A stretch of 64,000 nt of DNA, from contig JAHWDD010000006.1 of the NCBI GenBank assembly GCA_023897205.1, positions 1,922,001 through 1,986,000 on the forward strand, written 5' to 3'. Each line of letters begins with the position of its first letter. Positions within the stretch are counted from its first letter, which is position 1. The position numbers were made by a program, and so were the translations under genes. Origin of the DNA: Exophiala sp. HKRS030. Taxonomy: Eukaryota > Ascomycota > Eurotiomycetes > Chaetothyriales > Herpotrichiellaceae. Positions 10,166-21,413 of this stretch are shown piece after piece. A model generated the notes under the pieces. That model had not been told where the DNA came from and made no database searches. It saw only the letters and a list, made by a program, of their open reading frames with translations.

Positions 10166-10753
10166 CTACTCTTCGGCTTCCATACGTCCGGGCTTTGAGT
10201 TCAGGTACTCGTTTCTGCATGTCGCGTCAGCTTCTGCTCGTAGAGGTCCAATTTCACCAGAATTTACCTCTCGGTAGCCCACTCCATAAGCACATATCCT
10301 AGAACCATAGGAGGAAGCCAGTACAGGATCTGGTGGTATGTTCGGCGATAGGTGTTGAAGACGGCATTCTTGTAGGCGCCGGCCATGGGGTCTTGCTTGT
10401 TCGGCGACATGGCATAGGTGACGATTCCCTTTTGCTTTGGTGAACCTATACGGTATGATATATTAGCTCTGCATTCTCTTGCAATGATGTTCCACCGCTG
10501 AGCTTCGCATGGCGCGGACTGCGTTCTGCTTCGGCCAGGAGAGAAGAGGTGTAGTATCGTCATAGGAAGAGGTTCGTACCCAAGTCACCCCACCATCCCA
10601 TATATCTATGTACCCAGAGTTGTTAGTTGATTGCAATCGATGCGAATTCGGGATGATGGGGACTATCACCTACACTCCGTTCTTTGGGTCTGGGTGGCCA
10701 GCTGAACGCAGAGCCTTGGTGGCCTGCATCATGAGACGAGGAGACGGACGCAT
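10166..10753 (-). CDS. QCR8: Ubiquinol-cytochrome c reductase subunit 8 (complex III)
   Basis: Four exons, complement(10166..10214, 10268..10445, 10580..10605, 10674..10753), total 110 residues with all phases agreeing. The conserved core [20 protein letters not shown] spans exons 2 and 3. It is followed by the single membrane helix (QILYWLPPMVLGYVLMEWA) and the classic tail ERNEYLNSK in exon 4. Exon 2 is only 26 nt. Introns are GTAGGT, GTACGA and GTAAAT donors with TAG/CAG acceptors. The protein is a small inner-membrane subunit of the cytochrome bc1 complex, needed for ubiquinol oxidation and complex stability. It is transcribed divergently from PHB1 across a 386-bp interval containing an inverted CCAAT box. 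Confidence 0.93.
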
Positions 10754-10899
10754 CTTGACCGAATTTTAGTCGTTTGAGGTTGAAGATGTATACCTAGACT
10801 GAGAGCCGTCAAAGAAATCATTGATCGCAGGAGCTTGCCGGAGCTGCGATTGCAGACTTGGCTGCTGACATAATGAGACGATGAATTTCGTCTTCTCCC

Positions 10900-10904
10900 A
10901 TTGG
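10900..10904 (-). promoter_or_regulatory. CCAAT box between QCR8 and PHB1
   Basis: CCAAT on the minus strand (plus reads ATTGG within CCATTGGT), 147 bp upstream of the QCR8 start and about 236 bp upstream of the PHB1 start. It is a candidate HAP-complex (Hap2/3/5) site, which in fungi activates respiratory genes. A five-base motif alone is weak evidence. Confidence 0.4.
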
Positions 10905-11139
10905 TTCGCAGCCGATCTTGCGCATAGAGCTAAATGATCCGTTGTAGAGAGAATACGGCGCATCACGATACTCTTCCTACGCAGCTTGGCGGCTACTCCA
11001 AAGCTGCATTACGGAAGCAGATGCGTCAAAAAGTCCATTACGACTACAAGCTTCCTACCTAGACGGCGACTTGCAACCAGCGATCCCTTCATCGTCGTTG
11101 TCCCATCTCCCCTGTTTCCCGTCCCTCTAACAAGACGTC

Positions 11140-12049
11140 ATGTCGGCACCAAACATCCTGAACGCCATCTCTCGGTGGGCTGTCCCAGTCTTCATTGCGG
11201 CATCTTTCGGCCAGGCTGCGATTTACGATGTTAAAGGTGGAACAAGAGCAGTCATCTTCGACAGATTGTCGGGTGTACAGGAGAAAGTCGTCAATGAAGG
11301 CACACACTTTCTGATACCGTGGCTGCAAAAGGCCATCATCTACGATGTGCGAACGAAACCGAGAAACATCAGCACAACGACCGGAAGCAAGGATCTGCAA
11401 ATGGTCAGTTTGACCCTGAGAGTGCTGCATAGACCCGAGGTGCAGAGACTACCCAAGATTTATCAGGCAAGTGACATTTTCTAATTCCTTATGTTTTCAT
11501 ATCGAGCTGACCGTTGTCCGTTAGTCACTCGGTCAAGATTACGATGAAAGAGTCCTCCCATCCATTGGAAACGAAGTCCTCAAAGCCATCGTGGCGCAAT
11601 TCGATGCCGCCGAACTCATCACACAAAGAGAAGCAGTCTCAAATCGAATCCGAAACGACTTGTTGCGGAGAGCGCAGGAGTTCAACATCGCGCTTGAGGA
11701 TGTGTCCATTACCCACATGACCTTTGGTCGAGAGTTCACCCGCGCCGTCGAACAGAAACAAATCGCACAACAAGACGCCGAAAGAGCACGATTCATCGTC
11801 GAGAAGGCCGAACAAGAGCGACAAGCCAACGTCATCCGCGCGGAGGGAGAAGCCGAGTCTGCAGACATTATCAGCAAGGCGGTGGCCAAGGCAGGCGACG
11901 GTTTAATCCAGATCCGAAGAATCGAAGCCAGCAAAGACATTGCACAAACGCTGGCGACGAATCCCAACGTGACCTACCTTCCCGGCGGTGGAGAAGGCGA
12001 AGGTGGAAGTGGCAAGGGTGCCGGTCTCTTGCTCGGGCTGAGGACGTAA
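11140..12049 (+). CDS. PHB1: Prohibitin 1
   Basis: Two exons, 11140..11466 and 11525..12049, give 283 residues. The N-terminal hydrophobic anchor ([15 protein letters not shown]) is followed by the SPFH/Band-7 domain with the family segments [17 protein letters not shown] and [17 protein letters not shown], then a coiled-coil rich in Glu/Gln/Ala ([19 protein letters not shown]) and the C-terminal LPGGGEG. Prohibitin 1 forms ring complexes with Phb2 in the mitochondrial inner membrane and stabilises new respiratory subunits and the m-AAA protease. The intron begins with GC, not GT: only the GCAAGT donor at 11467 joined to the TTAG acceptor at 11524 keeps the conserved reading frame. Confidence 0.95.
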
Positions 12050-12905
12050 AAGTGGGAGAAGACCCTAATTGTCTTGTCGAAAGGGCGACAGGACGAGACC
12101 TTGTAAAGTTATTGATCACCACTATTACTCGCGCTTTTACCTTTGGGTCCTTCTGTATTCCCCAATGTAGCATTACATAGCGAGTGGAAGTAAAATCGAA
12201 CAGGAAATTCTCAACTTTGCATTATTTTTGGTTTTGTCTTGTTCATGCGCATTGTCTGGTTATCATCTCAGAATACTACTGGGTTTGGCAACACAAAGAC
12301 ATGGGTGGTATAGATCTGTGAAAGGCCAAAAAGATCTTAGTTGTTCGGTGTTATTGAACAATGATTTTCTTGCTGTAGGGTCTGCCGCAAGCGGCTCAAG
12401 AGTTTGGTGCAGAAGGAGGAGGAGGATGACGATGATGACGACGACGACGTATGTACACACACACGATCGATTTATCGAGCAAGTCTAGGTAGGTTGCATG
12501 TTGTCGGAACCAGCTGAACACCTAGCATGTACGGAGAGCACGCGCGAAAAGGGGGAAAAAGTAAAAAAATCATACGGACGAGAGAGATGGAATGATTCTT
12601 TTGCATGTGTGTGAGACGATCCTTGTGGCCATCCCAAAGTACCGCCTTTGTTAGAGAACAACGTACAGTGTATGTCCGCGCGAGAAGTGAAGGTGTAAGA
12701 AGAAACAACAAGCAAGAAAAGATAAAAGATACCAAATCAAAAAAGTCCAACCCCTGTCCCCCCTGAATTCCAGTATCTCCCTCGTAAGACCCTCACCTAT
12801 ATATGAATACAAAGAACGAATACCAACCCTAGGTCCCCAACAGCTTGATGTACACACACACACGACGGGTAGCATGGGGGGAAAAGCACTCCAAGAGATA
12901 TCCCT
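12050..12905. other. Convergent 3' region of PHB1 and the WSC gene
   Basis: Holds the 3' untranslated regions of two convergent genes and AT-rich spacer. Short GACGAC and ACAC simple repeats occur (about 12430-12460). No gene seen. Confidence 0.5.
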
Positions 12906-15506
12906 TCAGAATTGGTGGGTTTTCAGATGAGCACCAACATGAGCATGAGCGTGTCTCTTCTTGATAACTGAACTGGCTCTTTTCGTGGTTGATTTCTTGG
13001 TCCAGACACTCAAAGCTCCGGGTCCACCACAAATTTGTTCTCCGTCACCAGTGCATGCCATGCTACACTTGTCTCCTGACAATTGCTCAAGACCGGAAGT
13101 GACGTCGGCGGCACCACAGAAACATTGACCTGCGTATTCGGTGCCCGCCACGGGAAAACCCGACTTGTCGCAGAAAGAAATGCACGCATCGTTTGTCATG
13201 TCGGGGCCGTTGAAATTCGACCACTGTGGGAGTGATCGCGGAGTCACGGTGTCTGTGAAACATCCCGAGTATGACCATGATGGGTTCGAAGAGGCTGGTG
13301 GTGTTGACGATGATGTCGGTGTCGCCGTGCTGGTAACGTTTGTGGTTGTGGTCGGAGATGAAGATGAAGAAGTCGAAGAAGATTTGGAGAGCTAATAGTA
13401 AAACAGAGAGATGATGCCGTTAGTTTTTGTCCTTGAATTTGTTAGGGGGCGATCAAGGGGGGATATGTGTGCATGACAAAAAAGACTGAATGTGCGAACG
13501 TGTCTTGTGGGTGGGTTGGAGAGCGGAGAGTGGAATCAAAAGGACAAAGTGTATATTGTGTTGGAAACTGGGCGGACTGGAGTGAACGACTGAGTGAGTG
13601 AGTGAGTGTGTGTGTGTGCGTGAGTGGGTGTAGTTTGGGTGGGTGATTGATTTCCTGGACATGACGGCTCATATACATAGAAGATGCTGTCAAATTGTAT
13701 CCATTCTGCACCGACGGCTTCACCTGACATGGCGCTTATCAGATGGAGGCTGGTGGCCAAAGTTGTAGCATGTGGTCTGATGTAGGATGTGTGGTGTATG
13801 GTGTATCATAGTAGTCAAAATGCCAGATCATCAAACAAAATGGTTCTTTTAATTACCGAAGATGCCGCAGTAGAGACTGGTTGGACCACTGCAGTTGTCG
13901 CGAGAGTGGTGGGTTGTACAATAGCCTGAGATGAGGATGCGGTTGACGATGATGATGGAGCAGCGGCAGGTGAGCTCGAAGCTGGAGACGACGCAGTAGA
14001 CGAAGCTGGAGCAGAGGCACCGCCAGAACCGCTGCCACCACCACCACCACCACCAGTGTTGACGCAATCACTGCCAGTACATTTCTGATAAAGCGAGATG
14101 AGGGCTGAACCACCACAGAATTCGCTTTCGTCACCTGAACACTTCATCTGACAATTGCCGACGACGCCAGGGACGGGCATTCCACTAGTAGGGATAGAAT
14201 CGCCACCTATACAAAACACACAAAGTTAGCAATGTATTTCTGTGCTTGCTGATGAGAAGAAAACAAAAGACTTACAATAGCACTCTTTCGAGTATTCGGT
14301 ACCTGCAACCGAGAAACCTTTACTGTCACAAAAGGCGACGCAAGCTTCATTGGTCATTTGATCGTTGGACTCACTGGCACCCGTGAGGATGCGGGTGTAG
14401 TAGTTGTCGGTGCCGCAACCCGTGTAAGACCATCCTTTGCCGGTGAGGTCGGTGAAGAAGCTCGCGTTGGACCCGGCACCTATGGTCGTAGGAGCACCGC
14501 AGTCGGTTTGTTGTTTGGCCGGTCCGGGCCCCTGTTGGACGGCGTTGCAACCGGGCAAGGCATCCAACAAGCCACTGACTGACTCGTCGACTTTCGGTTC
14601 GATCCGGCAACCCTCGGCCTGGGTGTCGGGGATCAGTTTGAATTCGGGGCAGTCCTCCACGCGACCGCTGTCGGCGGTGCAGGTGTCGACGGCACGTTGG
14701 AGGAGAGCGGGATCCCAGCCCATGATGAAGTCTCCGTGGCCGCCGTAACCCGTGGGATCACCCATGGACCAGACGAAAGGCTGGCTGTCTCCGTACCACT
14801 GGTCGGCGAACTTGCCAGTGTCCCAGATCACCTCGTAGAAGATAGAAATCAGATGGACCGGGAAGTCCGGAGGGCACGCGCCAGAGTTGTACGAGTTGGC
14901 CGGGTACGACATGTGAGATTTGTGGTCCGGGGTGTCGAGGTCCTTGCCGTTCCAGCACGACGGAAAGAAGACTTGAGCACGTAGACCGTCTGGGCAATTG
15001 TAGTTTGGGAACATGCCGGTCTCTGGCTTGGCCGGACCGTTGTAGTTGAGACAGTTGTAGCTGATCGCCTGTGAAGCAAAGTCGTCTCCGCCGCTGCGTT
15101 TGTACGGGTCTCCGGCGAGCATGCGGAATCCAGGCGGGAAGGCTTTCAGGGTCTCGCCATCACCTTGTCGTTGAAGATAGTACACGGTTGCGCCTCCGAC
15201 CTGGTTGACGCTTTCAAAGGTGCCGTTCTGGTGCTGGAAGAATAAAGTCGGGGTCCAGTAGTTGCTGTCGTCCCCGATGACGGTACATGATGAGCAAGTG
15301 GAGGTACGAGTCGTGTTGTCGTCCATGGTGAAGTCGAACGCATTTCCTCCCATGATGGTGTGAAGATGGGAAGCCACCTTGCCAGGGCTGACTATGGGAT
15401 CGGCCCGTTCGACAACGATCGGAGATTTGCATGGTAGTCGCCAGAATGCCGAGACTGGGGATGCAGCCAAGGCCGCAATCAGGCCAGCTGTGAAAAGAGC
15501 AGACAT
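12906..15506 (-). CDS. Secreted DUF1996 protein with two WSC domains
   Basis: Three exons, complement(12906..13391, 13857..14206, 14276..15506), give 688 residues in consistent phase. A signal peptide (MSALFTAGLIAALAASPVSA) precedes the DUF1996 domain (LPCKSPIVVERADPIVSPG, SHLHTIMGGNAF, later CPDGLRAQVFFPSCWNGKDLD and HKSHMSYP). A first WSC domain follows (GWSYTGCGTDNY...FCGGSALI), split by the 69-nt intron. Then comes a poly-Gly and Ser/Thr/Ala/Pro linker, and after a 465-nt intron a second WSC domain (SWSYSGCFTD...CGGPGALSVW) and a His-rich tail. WSC modules are Cys-rich carbohydrate-binding folds; the linker looks heavily O-glycosylated. The role is inferred as extracellular or cell-wall polysaccharide binding. 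The start at 15506 was preferred over 15536 because it places the signal peptide at the N-terminus. Confidence 0.9.
13591..13630. repeat. GAGT/GT simple repeat in the long intron of the WSC gene
   Basis: Tandem GAGT units grade into GT units inside the 465-nt intron. Slippage-prone; no coding effect expected. Confidence 0.8.
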
Positions 15507-17264
15507 TTTTGCTTTTGCTATGCTGTGAAAAAGCACGTAGGAGTAGTGTCGGACTCGAGGGTGGTGGAGGGACAGAGAGTTCCGGAAACGAGTGACTGAA
15601 TGTTATAAAGGGAGGAAGTGGGACAAAGAATGGGATGTGCACGATACAATCGCACTTGGAAATAAAGAACGAACGACAAGAGGTCACCGACCTCGATTCA
15701 GAAAAGGGAATGTGGTAAGGGGAAAGGGAACAAAGAAAGCTGTACCTAGTGAACAACAGTCGACGAAGAAGAGAGGGAGTATGGGCACGAAGAATAACAT
15801 ATACCAACCTCGGAGAATCTCACCACGACCGCCATCATCATCATCATATCTTTCGAACCCCCCCTCCGTAGACATGTCTGAAATTGCAGGTATAGAGTGG
15901 TATGCGGGTGTGGCCCTCTTTGCACAAAGGGCCAAGCCGCGGCCCCAATAAAGACTTGCTGTTCGCCTGATTCCGAGATCCCTCGAAGAACGGCGATAAT
16001 ACATAGCATAGATGTGGCACATCTGGACATTTCGACCCAATCTATGCAATAATATGTGGCGTCATGGGTGAGGAGTTCGAACAATAGTGGATCGGAACAA
16101 GGCGACATTTGCTGTCCAAGATACTGGGTTGTTCCATCTCAGAGTCTGGGCAAAGGACTAAGGATTAGGCTCTCGGCCGTTAATATCTTGGGTTGCAAAG
16201 ATACAACATTGGTATCGTAGCTAGTAGGGTCAAAAGTCCGAAGAAAGCGATGAATACGGGGCACTAGTGAAGTTGCGAAGTGGAATGCCTGTTGGATCGG
16301 TCTGTTTCAAGTAGCCACGAGGCTGAGATGAAAGGCGGATGGAAATCTTGTCAAAGGGGGAAACTTTGGTTTCAGCTTTCAAGCCACAGTTGGTAAGTGA
16401 TGAATACTGGGAAAGTCCATGTCAAGAACTGCTGCGGCTCCGGAGGGAACGCGGGCTGAGGAAGAGTCAGGATTGAGGCGTCGGGTCTCGGACTGAATCA
16501 TGATTGTTGATTGACAGATGGACATATCCCCTCAGTCGAAGCAGATGAAGCGAAGCAGATGAGCCTGTGAATCTTTTGATTGACTTGATTAGTACGCAGT
16601 ATGGAGTAAATGGTAAGATGAAATCTGCCCCTGAAGTCAGTGACTTCGGTTGTTGCGGAGTCTCGGAATCGCGGGAACATTTGCCCGGCAATCTGCCTGA
16701 GTAGGGGCCAAAGGGCTTCGTTACTGCGACCTTCCACCGTTCAACAAGCACATTTCCTATGCTGTTTTAATACCGGCAGAGACTTTGAGTTTCTTGTGAA
16801 ACACCTATGAGGTCTCTAAGCATGGTAGCCACGTTCGTTGCGTCGAAGGCAGGTGAAAACACATTACCTCCCTACGCGGTCTTACGAGAAGCGCCAGAGA
16901 AGTATTTCTCCCGCTGGGTACGGGTTCGTATCATGTGGGAGATGAGTTCGAAACACCAATTGACAGGTTTGCCATTATAGATGTGGTCATAGATCATTAT
17001 AGGATCCCAGGAGAAACCACAAGAATCAATTGCTTGCATTCATAATTGCCCATTGACTACCCCGTCCTTCAGACCGCATCCTCAGCTGGACCTCAATTTT
17101 CAGTTGAAGTCATCTTCCCTCACACGATCAATACCAGACCTTACGAAGCAGAGTGTTGAGAACTGGATCATTCATTGCGGGTGATGGTAAGGCGTAAAGA
17201 GTATCTCGACATTTTGGCTCTCGAGGCACATTACAGCACAACAACAACGACAAAATAACAAAAA
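15507..17264. other. Long intergenic region upstream of the WSC gene
   Basis: About 1.7 kb with overlapping short frames on both strands but no recognisable protein. It contains the promoter of the WSC gene (minus). A CAT/TCA-rich stretch around 15830-15850 is low complexity. Confidence 0.5.
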
Positions 17265-18335
17265 TCATTCCTTCGAATGTGACAATTGCACGTACCTCTC
17301 CTCGAGCCATTCTTTGGCCGTGTATACCTTCTCATCGACGATATTGTCGGCAAACTTCCCACCCACTCTGATCCTGCTGGCGCCTTCACCGTCGAATTTT
17401 CCCACGGGTTTCATCAGACTGTGATGTGTCGGCCGAACAAAGTACACGATGCTCACCCTCTCCATCCCGGCTTGGGGACCGGGAGACTCGACCACGCGGT
17501 GTTTTGCGCTTTTCAGAGCACCGTTCGAGAACGAAACCATGGCATCCCCGAGGTTGATGATCGCCTTTCCCGGCATCGGTTTGACGTACTCCCACTCCCC
17601 GATTCGCCCGGGCGTCCGCGACTCGATCTGGAGACCACCGAGCCAGTTGAAGAGAATGGTGACGCTTCCGAAGTCGGTGTGGGAGGCTAGCCCAATCTCT
17701 GATTTGGACTCGTCAGACGGGCGCTTCAGCGTGAGGCGGACGTGGTCCCCCGACGACTCCTCGAACCGGTTGAGATTCACAAAGATCTCTTCGTCGTCCT
17801 CGCCGGCCGCGCGGGCCAGCGTGCGCAAGATGTCCATGGCCATCTCGTGGGCACCTTTGCAGAAATCTCGCAGTAAGGGTCTCGCGTCCTGAATCACCTC
17901 CGGGTAAGGGTTGCTCGGTGCGACGTCAAAGAGACAATCTTTGCCGACGTTGAAAAACTCGGTCGTGTCGGGCCTCTGGCTCGCGTCCGTCTTCTTGACG
18001 CTCCCTGAAGGTTTGTACCCGAACAGGGCTTTCCTCCTGCGGAAATCGTACTTGTCCTTCTCCTCAAACGGGAGGGCGAACGTCTTCTTGCTGAGACCGT
18101 AGAGCTGTTCGGCGTCCATGACGAGTTTGGAGCCTGGATCCGAGTCGGTCATGTCGAGGTAGAAGAATCCATACGTCTGGCACGCTTTCCAGACGGCCGT
18201 CGTGGTTTCGGGGTCTTTGGCCAGGAGCTTTCGGGATGAGATTTCGGCAATTGGTGCATGGTTGAGACTCTCCGGAAATGGAGGAAGTGTGTCGTCCAGC
18301 TGCGTCGAAAGGGTTGTCGTCGTTGCTGTGGCCAT
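17265..18335 (-). CDS. 2-oxoglutarate/Fe(II)-dependent dioxygenase (isopenicillin-N-synthase-like)
   Basis: 356 residues from the ATG at 18335. The N-terminal DIOX_N segment (PIAEISSRKLLAKDPE, ACQTYGFFYLDM) is followed by the double-stranded beta-helix domain with the iron triad HTD (ASHTDFGSVTIL) and a distal His (SAKHRVV), then the 2-oxoglutarate-binding Arg (ERVSIVYF). Substrate is unknown; the family hydroxylates or desaturates small molecules in primary and secondary metabolism. The C-terminus is uncertain: a good donor (GTACGT) sits at the codons for EER near 17295, and splicing to an acceptor near 17222 would replace the last few residues by a different short tail. No biosynthetic partners flank it, so a cluster role is not supported. 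Confidence 0.88.
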   Translation of the reverse strand: MATATTTTLSTQLDDTLPPFPESLNHAPIAEISSRKLLAKDPETTTAVWKACQTYGFFYLDMTDSDPGSKLVMDAEQLYGLSKKTFALPFEEKDKYDFRRRKALFGYKPSGSVKKTDASQRPDTTEFFNVGKDCLFDVAPSNPYPEVIQDARPLLRDFCKGAHEMAMDILRTLARAAGEDDEEIFVNLNRFEESSGDHVRLTLKRPSDESKSEIGLASHTDFGSVTILFNWLGGLQIESRTPGRIGEWEYVKPMPGKAIINLGDAMVSFSNGALKSAKHRVVESPGPQAGMERVSIVYFVRPTHHSLMKPVGKFDGEGASRIRVGGKFADNIVDEKVYTAKEWLEERYVQLSHSKE

Positions 18336-19109
18336 ATTGATCAAACACGAGGAATGATTTGCGGCGCGCACAAGGTTGTTTGTAGTTGTAGGATTCAGAA
18401 GCAGTGCCGGAATCCCTCTCTAAGTTTGCATTCTTGAGGACTTACGACTTCCTGGAATCAATTCCGCAAAGGATGCTTTCTCGGGGTCACTTTCAAGTGG
18501 TACGAGGACAAGTCAATGCTGGGGACTGGTGGCTTTTCTCCACATACAGCCAGCCTCCTCTCTCTCCGGCCCCCCTCCACACTCAAGACCCTCCGCATGA
18601 TGCAATGCTCCGTGGGTGGGTTTAAAAGATGCTTCCACCATCAGATCCAATCATGGACTACACAAGGGATGTGTCGTACAAATCACGGAGCAAAGGTTGA
18701 AGTACCGGCCAGTGTGCGAGGACTTTACCAGGGCAATTGCCACACATACACACCGGCTTCCTATCCTTAACAGAATCCCCCTCGTCTTGATGTTGATGGC
18801 ATCCATTGCTTCAATAACCACACCCTCGTCCTGGACAAGGAAACATGCTTATGGTACACGAGATGAGAGAATCATAAGCTTGAGAAAGAAACCAGAGATA
18901 TAAGCGCCGCTGAGTCAGAAACACTTTTCAATTACATCGCCGGACATCATCATCCCCTACCTACGGAGTTCTTCCGATCTAACAGCGAAAATAACGATTC
19001 TCTTGTGCGTCAACACGCTCATGATGGTATCTACCTCGGGTGCGATGAAATAAACTCCAGCACATTACCATCAGAGTACTAGTATACCAAAACGGCCCAA
19101 CGTCGTGTT
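18336..19109. other. Intergenic, no gene recognised
   Basis: Promoter side of the dioxygenase (minus) and 3' side of PHO89 (minus). No coherent frame. Confidence 0.5.
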
Positions 19110-21413
19110 TCAAGTGGAGTAGTTGAATCCCCATCGAGGAGCGTTGATGATTATGCCCATCAGACATCCCGAGATGATACCGGTGCAGGGTAACTAGAAT
19201 GCAAAAAAAGAGAGCGAAATGTGTCAGCAAAAGTGATGAGATCTTTCCACAAGAACATCAAACACCATTTTTCTCAGGAAGAGAAGAGTTACGTACTGTA
19301 ATGATCCAACCGCCGTAGATCCAGAGAACCATACGCCAATTGATAGTTCTCCAAGTGCCTGTACAGAGACCGACACCGACCGTGGCTCCGGTGATACATT
19401 GTGTAGTGGAGACGGGAAGTTCTGTTGAACACGAACAAGGAAATCAGCGCTGACATTTTGTGGAAATGACCAAGCAAGCAGAAGAAGAGGAGGAGATGGA
19501 GAAGGAGGGAGGCGAGGTGAGAAAGAGAATATGACGACGAAAAGCAAACACTTACTCAGCCGGGTCGCCATGATCACCGTGACCGCAGCACCGAGTTCCA
19601 TCGAAAAGCCACGCGACGGAGAGTGTAGTGTGATGCGGTTACCCAGGTTGCGCATGATGTTGTAGCCGTAGGTCCACAGACCGATGACGATGGCCGCGCC
19701 GCCAAACACCAAGATCCAATAGGGCACGGGGACTTTGCTTCCCAACTCGTTGGTTCTCCAGATGTGGTAGATGGAAGTGTAAGGGCCGATGGCGTTGGAG
19801 ACGTCGTTGGCTCCGTGGACGAATGAAGCCGCCGACGCCGTCAAGACCTGCAGGAACGAATACAAGTACTCGGCCTTGTTGTCGTAGTGGGACACGTAGG
19901 CGTGGGTCTTTTCGATGTCGCCGCTCAACAGGTTGGCCTTGCTCTGCTGGGAGATGATGTCTTGCTCTACGCCACGGAAGAAGACGCGCTTGAATTGCCA
20001 GAACAGGACAGCCGGAGAGAAGTTGCCGCCCTGTGGTCGGGGCCCGATGATTTCGAACTTGTCGGGGTTCCTGGGATCCTTCTTCTTCATCGCCATTGCA
20101 GCTTGTCCGGCGCGTCCAGAATCACTATCGGATCTGGTACTGTCGTCGGTGACCGGATGGGTCTTCTCGGAAAGGTGGGCTCCATGATTCTCTTCGTCGC
20201 CGAGCCTTGCCGCACCGGCGCCGGCGCCGTGTGCTTCGCGTTCTGCTTTGAGCTCTTCCATAGTCTTATGGCCATAGTAGTAATCCTTCGTGACTTGATA
20301 GTCCTCGGGTGGTGGGGTAGGTTCCGGACGCCACAGGAGAAGAGGCCCCAGTGGGATATGATAGTACTTTAATTCCCAGTCGCCCCTGAGCAGAACCCTG
20401 TAGAGCCAAGGACAGAAGAAGACGGCGACCAAGAGAGCGACGGCGGCACCAACGCCAAAGATGATCCCGATGGTTTCCGAGCCGGTGATGTCTATACGAG
20501 CAGAACCACCCTTCCAGACGATGAGCACTGTAGTTGGTTGTTGTTGTTGTCAGAAGAATTGTCCAAAGTCTCCCACGGCGGGCACCCCGCGAGCACTACT
20601 TACTGGTGATGAGGGCCGAGGTAATGCCAAAGTAGATGGGTATTGAAACGAGTGCCTTCATCAATGGATTGCGACGGATCATGACACCGTATTTAGTGAC
20701 CAAGAATATGATGGACGAGAAGCCTCCGGCGCAGAATGGTGCGATGATCCAAGCCAGAAAGACCGACACGACGCCCGAGTTGACATCTCCTCCCCACCAA
20801 GTGACTTGACTCGCACCGACAGACGCAATGCCCATACCAATGACACCGCCCATGATTGACTGTGATCAAGTGACACGGTGATTAGTTTCCCAAGGTTTCA
20901 AAATGCGGGCTATCATGCACCCGGAGATTCATGGGGTGAGGGAGATATAGGCCGACGACTGGTCGACGACCAGCGTAGCAGTAGGGGAGCTTACATGAGT
21001 GGTTGAAACGGGCAGGCCAAGCTTGGTCGCAATCGTCAGGTAGATAGATGAGCCGATGACAGCACACATCATACCCAACATCAGCATCGCAGGATTGTCG
21101 TCGAATAGGTCCGGGTCGACGATCTTTGTTCGGATGGTATCTGCAACACGGGCACCGACGGCGACACTGTACCAACATTAACACCTGGTTTGGCCTTTAT
21201 TCTCGAAAGTCTGCTCCTATGAGCTTGATGTCCGTACCTTCCAGCAAACTCCATCACCGAGGCAATGGCCATGGCTTGGAGGTACGTGATGGATCGGGAC
21301 GAGACCGATGTCGCAAAGGAGTTGGCGACATCGTTTGCACCAATGTTCCAAGCATCTAGGAAGGCAAAGATGGTGCCCAGAGCGAATATGTAATCGAATT
21401 GTTGAAGCACCAT
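19110..21413 (-). CDS. PHO89: Sodium/phosphate symporter (PiT family)
   Basis: Six exons, complement(19110..19193, 19297..19421, 19556..20527, 20604..20859, 20995..21166, 21238..21413), give 594 residues in phase. Both PiT signature repeats are present: GANDVANSFATSVSSRSITY near the N-terminus and GANDVSNAIGPY in the second half, each followed by VSTTH/VSTTQ motifs (STTHSIMGG, STTQCITGA). A long hydrophilic loop of about 180 residues, acidic and Ser-rich, lies between the halves, as in Neurospora PHO-4 and yeast Pho89. The protein imports inorganic phosphate with sodium at the plasma membrane, normally under phosphate starvation. I did not find a clear CACGTG Pho4/NUC-1 site in the first several hundred bases upstream. 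The last exon encodes only LPCTGIISGC...NYST. Confidence 0.93.
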
